A stretch of 64,000 nucleotides of DNA from an uncultured Planctomycetaceae bacterium. Its GTDB lineage: Bacteria > Planctomycetota > Planctomycetia > Pirellulales > Pirellulaceae. Of this stretch, positions 58,029 to 64,000 are shown piece by piece. A model generated the notes under the pieces. That model was not told the DNA's origin. It made no database searches and was given only the letters and a program-made list of their open reading frames with translations. The stretch covers positions 1 through 64,000 of the forward strand of contig CALMEE010000009.1 of the NCBI GenBank assembly GCA_937862885.1. The letters are read 5' to 3'. Every line of letters starts with the position of its first letter. Position 1 is the first letter of the stretch. A program made the translations under genes and the position numbers.

Positions 58029-59462
58029 ATGCAGCAAGAAATTTACGAAAATCCACTGATCTCAAGGTATGCCTCCAGAGAAATGTCCCAACTTTTTGGC
58101 GCACAAACGAAGTTCGGAACGTGGCGAAGACTTTGGTTAGCACTGGCGGAAGCACAGTTGGAATTGGGGCTTGCCATCGAGAATTCGCAACTCGATGAAA
58201 TGCGAAACAATTTGGATAACATCGATTGGAAAAAGGCAGCTGATTACGAGCGTAAACTTCGCCATGACGTCATGGCCCACGTGCATACGTTCGGTGATGC
58301 GTGCCCAAAAGCTATGCCCATCATCCATCTTGGCGCAACAAGTTGCTTTGTCACAGACAACTGTGATTTGATTTTGATGCACAAAGCGACCACGATGGTT
58401 GCCGAAAAGCTGGCGATTGTCATCGATCAAATCGGCCGATTCGCGTTTGAATATCGAAATACCGCGACCTTGGGACTGACGCATTTGCAACCAGCTCAAC
58501 CTACCACAGTCGGCAAACGGGCGACCTTGTGGGCGTTCGATTTTGTGCTGGATCTTATCGAATTGGAGCATCGTCTCACAAACTTTGCCCTGCGCGGCGT
58601 TGTAGGAACAACTGGTACTCAAGCCAGCTTTTTGAAACTATTCGACGGTGATCACACTAAAGTCGTTCAGTTAAACCGACTGGTCGCGGCCAAGATGGGT
58701 TTTCATGCGACCTTACCAGTCACTGGTCAAACGTATACCAGGAAGATCGACAGTCAGTACCTGGATGTTCTATCTGGGATCGCTCAGTCTGCACATAAAA
58801 TGGCAACGGATATTCGCATTCTCGCCCACCGCAAAGAAGTGGAAGAACCGTTCGAGAAGGAACAAATTGGTTCGTCGGCCATGCCTTACAAGCGAAACCC
58901 CATGCGGAGCGAGCGAATTTGCTCACTCGCTCGATTTGTAATGAGCCTGCAATCTTCGACCGCTATGACTCAGGCAACTCAATGGATGGAACGGACGCTC
59001 GATGATAGCGCGAATCGGCGTCTTGTGATACCACAGGCATTCTTGGCAATTGATGCAATCTTGATCCTGTTGCAAAATATCAGTCGCGGCCTCGTCGTTT
59101 ATGAACAGGTCGTGCAGCGAAATCTAGTTGAAGAACTTCCTTTTATGGCGACCGAGAACATTCTGATGGCGGCCGTGGCGGCCGGCGGCGATCGCCAGGT
59201 GCTCCACGAGGCAATTCGCCAGCACAGTCAGGCGGCGGCGACAATGATTAAGCAAGCGGGCAAGCCAAATGACTTGATTGAACGTCTGCAACACGACTCG
59301 CTGTTCGCTAGCGTCGATTTCGACAATGTAATGCGCCCGGCGGATTTCATCGGGCGCGCTCCGCGTCAAGTTGAGGAATTTATTCAAGAGCATGTTGAGC
59401 CGATCCGCGCGCGTTACCAATCCGTAATTCGCAATCCGCATGCGGCAGATCTGCATGTATAA
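58029..59462 (+). CDS. purB: adenylosuccinate lyase
   Basis: 477 residues from the ATG at 58029 (an ATG at 57978 adds 17 atypical residues, and homologues start near [17 protein letters not shown]). It belongs to the fumarase/aspartase superfamily and cleaves adenylosuccinate to AMP, and SAICAR to AICAR, in purine synthesis. The superfamily signature [14 protein letters not shown] is at residues about 282-295. The conserved [14 protein letters not shown] region and the C-terminal domain are complete. The MutS-like gene follows after 41 bases, so the two may be co-transcribed although functionally unrelated. Confidence 0.96.
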   Translation: MQQEIYENPLISRYASREMSQLFGAQTKFGTWRRLWLALAEAQLELGLAIENSQLDEMRNNLDNIDWKKAADYERKLRHDVMAHVHTFGDACPKAMPIIHLGATSCFVTDNCDLILMHKATTMVAEKLAIVIDQIGRFAFEYRNTATLGLTHLQPAQPTTVGKRATLWAFDFVLDLIELEHRLTNFALRGVVGTTGTQASFLKLFDGDHTKVVQLNRLVAAKMGFHATLPVTGQTYTRKIDSQYLDVLSGIAQSAHKMATDIRILAHRKEVEEPFEKEQIGSSAMPYKRNPMRSERICSLARFVMSLQSSTAMTQATQWMERTLDDSANRRLVIPQAFLAIDAILILLQNISRGLVVYEQVVQRNLVEELPFMATENILMAAVAAGGDRQVLHEAIRQHSQAAATMIKQAGKPNDLIERLQHDSLFASVDFDNVMRPADFIGRAPRQVEEFIQEHVEPIRARYQSVIRNPHAADLHV

Positions 59463-59503
59463 GCTCACACTCTCTTAGCTCGGGTACTTTTATCAGCGGA
59501 TAC

Positions 59504-61405
59504 ATGACTCAATCTCAACCAGCCTCTATACCTCAATTGTCGCCACTAGAGAGCTATCGCATTGACTTACAAGCGAAACTCGATCAATCGCGAGCACTTG
59601 CCAAGAAATGGCGACGCGGCGGAACTATCCGCGGTTTGTTGTTTTTGACCGCGTTGGGTTTATTCGTGTTGGGGTTTATTAACTACCTTGGATTATTCGC
59701 TATTTGGTTGCTTGCTGCCGGTTCGGCATTTGCCATTTTCTTGGTTGTGGCATACTTGCATAATGCGATCGAGGAGCAAGTCGAAAAACTTCAATTCCAA
59801 ATTGAATTCGCTCAACAAACCATCGCTCGGCTCGAACGTAATTGGAACCACTTGCCCAAGTTCGAAGTTCCACCGTGGGCCCTCGATTCAGCGACGGCCA
59901 GCGATCTCGATCTTTTCGGATCGGCCTCATTGATTCAGTTGATATCCGTGGCTGAAACCCCAATTGGCCGACAACAATTGGTGGATTGGATGCTGCGGCC
60001 CGACGATGTCGACCAAATCCTTGCTCGGCAACAAGCTGTTTCTGAGATGGCGACCTGGAGCGATCATCGTGACCAGATACAATTGTTGGGGCGTTCGATC
60101 ACAACCCAATATTCGGATCCTGCAAAATTTCTGGCTTGGTCGCAGCGCGGAGACGACAACGTCGCTGGATCGACTTTGGTTCAGTTTGCCCGAGCCATAA
60201 CCGTTTTTCATGTGTTATTGCCGATTCTGTTTGCGATCAATCTGATTTCATTGAACGCGTTTGTAATCTTATTAGGCTCAGGTCTGCTGATCAACTTTTT
60301 AGTGACCCTAATTTTGGCCGGCAGCATTCACGATGTTTTTAACCAAGTTGCGGCCAAGCAAAGAGATGCACGCAATTACCTGAGTTTGTTTCACGTGATC
60401 ACGCAAACCAATCCGCAGAGTGAATATTTGCGATCACAACACGCTGAGTTGGTGATTCGCGGCGTGTCGGCTCAAGCCGCGTTTAGCGACCTGGAACGAA
60501 GAATGTTTGTCGCCAACATGAGACGCAGCGGCCTATTATATTTCGTATACCTACTATTGCAGTTTCTTTTCCTGTGGGATGTACATGCTTTAGTGTATTT
60601 GCGCGGCTGGCGGCAAAAATTCGGCGAGATGGTCCCGAAGTGGTTTGCCGTCGTCGCTCGGTGGGAAGCATTGGCCTCGCTGGCTAGGTTTAAAGTCGAT
60701 CATCCCACTTGGTGTTTTCCCGAATTCGACAAATTGCCTAATCCGCATGCCGTCTTCCGCGCGACAAAGTTAGGACACCCATTGTTGCCGGACAACGTAC
60801 GCGTCAGCAACGACGTAAGCATTGGGCCAACCGGTTCGATTTTGCTCGTTACTGGGTCGAACATGTCGGGTAAGAGTACGTTGTTGCGTTCGGTCGGTTT
60901 AAACGTTGTCCTTGCCCAAATGGGCTCGGTTGTGTGTGCCGAAAACTTGAGTATGCCGTGCGTCGAACTGCAAACCAGCATGCGTATTCGAGACTCGTTG
61001 GCTGACGGCGTGTCGTTTTATTTTGCAGAATTGAAGCGTCTCCGTGAGATCGTTTTAGCCGCGCGAAACCGACAAGCAGATCCGAATCGCGTCTTGCTCT
61101 ATCTGCTCGACGAAATATTGCAAGGCACGAATTCCCGCGAACGACAAATTGCCGTGAGCAAGGTGCTTGAGCATTTGGTTCTGGCCGACGCGATCGGCGC
61201 TATTTCGACCCACGATCTTGAATTAGCCACGGAAAAGAAACTTGCCGCCACATTTCGCCCTGTGCACTTCCGCGAAACGATTGCCAACGTCAATGGCGAA
61301 CGCACGATGACCTTCGACTATCGAATGCGCGAAGGAGTTGCCACCACAACGAATGCTTTGGAGTTGTTGCGGCTGGTGGGATTGGACAGTCAAAGTCAGC
61401 AATAG
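59504..61405 (+). CDS. membrane-anchored MutS-like (MutS domain V) ATPase
   Basis: 633 residues. Two membrane segments near the N-terminus (about residues 47-85), then two more (about 229-270) and a further hydrophobic segment (about 345-370), precede a complete MutS ATPase domain with Walker A TGSNMSGKST (about residues 449-458), SMRIRDSLADGVSFYFAELKRL, Walker B LLYLLDEILQGTNS and the STHDLELA switch. There is no mismatch-recognition domain (MutS I) or clamp, so it is not canonical MutS. Related MutS-like proteins with membrane segments occur in Bacteroidetes and planctomycetes, function unknown. It probably couples ATP-driven dimer movement to a membrane partner. Confidence 0.88.
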   Translation: MTQSQPASIPQLSPLESYRIDLQAKLDQSRALAKKWRRGGTIRGLLFLTALGLFVLGFINYLGLFAIWLLAAGSAFAIFLVVAYLHNAIEEQVEKLQFQIEFAQQTIARLERNWNHLPKFEVPPWALDSATASDLDLFGSASLIQLISVAETPIGRQQLVDWMLRPDDVDQILARQQAVSEMATWSDHRDQIQLLGRSITTQYSDPAKFLAWSQRGDDNVAGSTLVQFARAITVFHVLLPILFAINLISLNAFVILLGSGLLINFLVTLILAGSIHDVFNQVAAKQRDARNYLSLFHVITQTNPQSEYLRSQHAELVIRGVSAQAAFSDLERRMFVANMRRSGLLYFVYLLLQFLFLWDVHALVYLRGWRQKFGEMVPKWFAVVARWEALASLARFKVDHPTWCFPEFDKLPNPHAVFRATKLGHPLLPDNVRVSNDVSIGPTGSILLVTGSNMSGKSTLLRSVGLNVVLAQMGSVVCAENLSMPCVELQTSMRIRDSLADGVSFYFAELKRLREIVLAARNRQADPNRVLLYLLDEILQGTNSRERQIAVSKVLEHLVLADAIGAISTHDLELATEKKLAATFRPVHFRETIANVNGERTMTFDYRMREGVATTTNALELLRLVGLDSQSQQ

Positions 61406-61670
61406 ACCCGCATCGCCGGGGGTAACGGATTGCCAGAATATCTCGAACGAACGTATTGGCATGACCGGTGATCGCCGATAAGTTAAGATAGTCAATTGCC
61501 GTCCGCATAAAACACTATCGCTGGCGTGATTCTCATGACTCGCATCCATGACTCACAAACTCGAAATTCACCGACTTGGCAGGGGACGGCTTCAGGACAA
61601 ATGATTTGGAAAAGGCTTTCGAATTACTAAAGTCGTTTGGGCCGCTCAGCAGAATACGGGATGGAAGCGA

Positions 61671-62660
61671 ATGAACGTACTGGTTGTTGGAGGCGCTGGA
61701 TATATCGGCTCGCACATGGTTCGCTGCCTGGACCAGCAGGGACATCGTGTGGTTGTGCTTGATAATTTGTCTACCGGATTTCGTGCCGCAGTTAACGCTG
61801 GCGTATTCGTACACGGCGAGCTGGGGGATGCGACTTTGGTTCGCGATTTGCTGCGGCAACACCGCATCGATGCCGTGATGCACTTTGCCGCGTGCGCTCT
61901 TGTCAACGAGTCCGTGATCTCACCCCACAAATATTACAAGAACAACGTCATCGATGCGCTCGTATTGCTGGACACCATGCGGCAATGTGAAGTCACAAGA
62001 CTTGTTTTCTCCAGCACCTGCGCAACCTATGGGATTCCAGAGGCGATTCCAATCGTCGAATCAGAGAAACAGATGCCCATTAATCCTTATGGATTTACGA
62101 AACTGGTGTTCGAAAGAGCCCTCGAAGATTATTCCAATGCGTATGGATTCGGATATGCCGCTTTACGCTATTTTAATGCGGCGGGAGCATCACCCGATGG
62201 CGACATCGGTGAAGACCACGATCCTGAAACTCACTTGATTCCTATTGTCCTGCAAACGGCTTTGAGCCAACGGTCCCAGGTAACGATTTACGGGACCGAC
62301 TACCCAACACCCGATGGAACTTGCATTCGGGATTACATCCACGTAGATGACTTGGCTGCAGCGCATCTTTTGGCGTTGGAAAAGCTCGATGTCGGTTCGC
62401 AGATCAAGCTGAATTTGGGAACTGGAAACGGATTCAGCGTGCGTCAGGTGATTGATGCGTGCGAACAAGTTACCGGATGCAAAATTCCTGTGATCGAGGG
62501 TGAGCGACGAGCCGGCGATCCACCAATTCTTGTCGCCAATGCCAGCGCTGCTAAGCGCCAATTAGGTTGGGTCCCCGAATATCAAGATGTTAAATCAATT
62601 GTCGAGACGGCTTGGGCATGGCATCGGAAGCATCCTCACGGCTATCCCAAAGGCGGATAG
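61671..62660 (+). CDS. galE: UDP-glucose 4-epimerase
   Basis: 329 residues, normal for GalE. It interconverts UDP-glucose and UDP-galactose with bound NAD+. The Rossmann glycine motif GGAGYIGSH is at residues 6-14, the catalytic Ser/Thr in SSTCATYG (about 114-121), the Tyr-Lys pair in YGFTKLVFE (about 139-143), the RYFNAAGASPDG substrate block and the C-terminal GDPPILVANASAA motif of SDR-extended epimerases. The ATG at 61671 has GGAAG upstream. It converges with the TIM-barrel gene, with only 17 bases between stops. Sugar specificity is inferred from family similarity. Confidence 0.94.
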   Translation: MNVLVVGGAGYIGSHMVRCLDQQGHRVVVLDNLSTGFRAAVNAGVFVHGELGDATLVRDLLRQHRIDAVMHFAACALVNESVISPHKYYKNNVIDALVLLDTMRQCEVTRLVFSSTCATYGIPEAIPIVESEKQMPINPYGFTKLVFERALEDYSNAYGFGYAALRYFNAAGASPDGDIGEDHDPETHLIPIVLQTALSQRSQVTIYGTDYPTPDGTCIRDYIHVDDLAAAHLLALEKLDVGSQIKLNLGTGNGFSVRQVIDACEQVTGCKIPVIEGERRAGDPPILVANASAAKRQLGWVPEYQDVKSIVETAWAWHRKHPHGYPKGG

Positions 62661-62677
62661 CGTGGCCGCTCAGTCAT

Positions 62678-63427
62678 CTAAACTAGCAGACTTTCCAACA
62701 ACAAACGCAACTTGCGAATTTCAGCCATCTGGTCGATGCCGGGTTCCGGCGAAATTTGAATGCAAAGCGCTCGATTGTAATGATGCTTTGCCAGTAAATT
62801 GATGAGTCTCCCGTAATCGACGACGCCTTGTCCGACCTGCACTTGTAGCTTCGTTGCCGACGTATCCCGCAAGTAAACATGAAACGCATACTTTAGCAAT
62901 CTTTCGTGGTCCGATTTGCCGTTGCTTTGGTAAATGTAGTGACTTGGATCATACGCTAATCCAAGTCCGTCGATATGATCGCAGATGACGCGCACGGTGT
63001 CGGGATCTCCGGAAAGGCAATTATGTTCGCTGCGCATACATACCCTGACTCCCTGCAACGTTGCAATCCGCACCAACTCCTTGAACCTTTCGACTTCTTC
63101 GTTGAATGGTGTACCCAATTCCGCCGAAGGGACCACGATGGTGACGACCTTTGTACTCTTTGCCAGTTTACAACACGCTTCAAACTGCTCAAAAAACTTG
63201 GCACCTTGCGCCTTCGAGTCGAACAAATACGAGCAGACATTCATCCGCCGCGTATCGTTGCAGATCAACACCGCTCGATTCAAATTATCGATCACAAGCT
63301 GCGGATTGAGTTCGTTCTCCTCACTAATGGCAATTTCCAGTGAAGTGAATTCCATGTCGATGAGTTTTTCAACTGCCTCGTGTAAAGTACTTTCAGGGAA
63401 GCAGGTGCTAGATGCGGCTACAAACAC
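62678..63427 (-). CDS. sugar-phosphate isomerase/epimerase-type TIM-barrel protein
   Basis: 249 residues from a GTG start preceded by GGAG about nine bases upstream. It belongs to the AP-endonuclease-2-like/xylose-isomerase TIM-barrel family: the N-terminal FVAASSTCFPESTL strand-helix, the CMRSEHNCLSGDP segment and the GLAYDPSHYIY metal-ligand region (Asp/His), then VDYGRLINLL and the final strand LCIQISPEP with a likely Glu ligand. Such enzymes isomerise or epimerise sugars in sugar-catabolic loci. It is shorter than some family members, and the substrate is unknown. Confidence 0.85.
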   Translation of the reverse strand: MFVAASSTCFPESTLHEAVEKLIDMEFTSLEIAISEENELNPQLVIDNLNRAVLICNDTRRMNVCSYLFDSKAQGAKFFEQFEACCKLAKSTKVVTIVVPSAELGTPFNEEVERFKELVRIATLQGVRVCMRSEHNCLSGDPDTVRVICDHIDGLGLAYDPSHYIYQSNGKSDHERLLKYAFHVYLRDTSATKLQVQVGQGVVDYGRLINLLAKHHYNRALCIQISPEPGIDQMAEIRKLRLLLESLLV

Positions 63428-63733
63428 TTAATCGACTCCGTTCAAACGATCCAGGGATTAAAAAGAGTTAAAAGGCTTACAATTACAGAGACATAATCTA
63501 AGCTATGAGCAGTGGATTCAATCACAATAGCTTATTGTCCGCTTTGGCATTTGACAACACCAATGCCGATCAGAAAGAATAAGCCGCAGACAGCGCCATT
63601 CTACGAGCTGTACGATGGCTTTCTCCCAATTCAACCTCTTCTTTCTGGAGCGAAAATGTCGCACGCAGTCCAAGTGAAGTATCGATCGAGTCAAGGCAAT
63701 TGTCCGTGTTGGCTAATTGAGGTTTATTTTGGG
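63428..63733. other. intergenic region with no supported gene
   Basis: 306 bases between the divergent TIM-barrel gene and the partial gene at 63734. No RNA gene or convincing promoter was seen. A 25-codon frame near 63505 has no Shine-Dalgarno support. GAGG about 11 bases before 63734 may serve that gene. Confidence 0.4.
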
Positions 63734-64000
63734 ATGTTGCGATTATTCCGCTACTGTATCTGTAGCGGCCTGCTGGTCGTTTTGCCGATCTCCCAAATGG
63801 TTGGCCAAGAAGCGGATTTGACGGAACAGCAAAAAGCCAACTTCGAGAGATTTGAACGACTACTGAGCAACGTCAAGCTTGTCGGCAGCTTTACTGAGCT
63901 GAGTCAATCACCGACCGATCTCAAAGAAGAAGAGTACGTGATTCAACAAGTAACCAAGTCCGATGAGGGGGATAAGTGGATCTTTCGCGCTGAAATTAAG
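63734..64000 (+). CDS. exported planctomycete protein of unknown function, 5' part cut by window edge
   Basis: 89 codons open to the window end from the ATG at 63734. A signal peptide (CSGLLVVLPISQMVGQ) is followed by a helical, charged segment and a block LLSNVKLVGSFTELSQS, then LKEEEYVIQQVTK and KWIFRAEIK. This GSF-DLKEEEY-W-F-A pattern belongs to a secreted planctomycete family I recall only as hypothetical. The rest of the domain lies outside the window, so length and integrity are unknown. Confidence 0.65.
   Translation, partial: MLRLFRYCICSGLLVVLPISQMVGQEADLTEQQKANFERFERLLSNVKLVGSFTELSQSPTDLKEEEYVIQQVTKSDEGDKWIFRAEIK

Overview
The window reads as chromosomal DNA of a planctomycete, most likely of the Pirellulales group (inference from gene content). 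Supporting signs are a LEPRxLL-type N-terminal motif (LEDRVLLSA) on a large exported protein, a PVC-type heme-binding CxxCH protein with propeller and HEAT repeats, a ThuA-domain protein with a Tat signal, DUF1571, DUF4340 and GldG-type proteins, an atypical receiver family with the VNR-x-LD signature, a PEP-CTERM protein and a partial REP-associated transposase at the left edge. Genes are single or in short operons on both strands, and many lack strong Shine-Dalgarno sequences. No rRNA, tRNA, CRISPR array, prophage or complete insertion sequence was seen.

Layout. 1-6.6 kb: 5' end of a RAYT-like transposase, a GldF-GldG fusion ABC permease/auxiliary protein, a DUF4340 partner and a secreted coiled-coil protein. 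6.9-20 kb: aldehyde dehydrogenase, a giant LEPRxLL metzincin-like protein with a 265-residue tandem duplication, an IYD-like nitroreductase, a DUF4129 membrane protein, cyclophilin, a two-gene unit ending in DUF1571, a DsbD-N-like protein, an APH-fold kinase and, divergently, a P-II family protein with an altered T-loop. 20-30 kb is a protein quality-control and translation block: HEAT lipoprotein, clpB, dnaK (with a sigma-54-like promoter upstream), fmt, def, a YbaK-type editing protein and msrA. 30-40 kb: PVC-type cytochrome protein with a strong terminator, S10 carboxypeptidase, ThuA protein, a degenerate receiver and a secreted EF-hand protein. 40-49 kb: a 1005-residue TPR/zinc-ribbon/GYF_2-like protein, methionine aminopeptidase, PEP-CTERM protein, alpha-glucan phosphorylase, APS kinase and a DUF4286 protein. 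49-54.3 kb: a two-gene signalling unit (REC-PAS-GGDEF-EAL, then a hybrid histidine kinase with two receivers and an Hpt). 54.7-64 kb: DUF2071 protein, large secreted acidic protein, purB, a membrane-anchored MutS-like ATPase, galE, a TIM-barrel isomerase and the 5' end of an exported protein.

Functional links. def and fmt are co-oriented, and map lies elsewhere, so all three enzymes that make or remove N-terminal formyl-methionine are present. clpB and dnaK are neighbours on one strand, separated by a terminator-like hairpin. The c-di-GMP enzyme and hybrid kinase form a likely operon in which phosphorelay could set c-di-GMP level. No complete new defence or mobile system was found. The most unusual items are an apparent beta-rich domain inserted into the GldG part of the GldF-GldG fusion, the P-II protein lacking the usual T-loop residues, the sigma-54-like element at dnaK, and the duplicated architecture of the LEPRxLL metallopeptidase-like protein.
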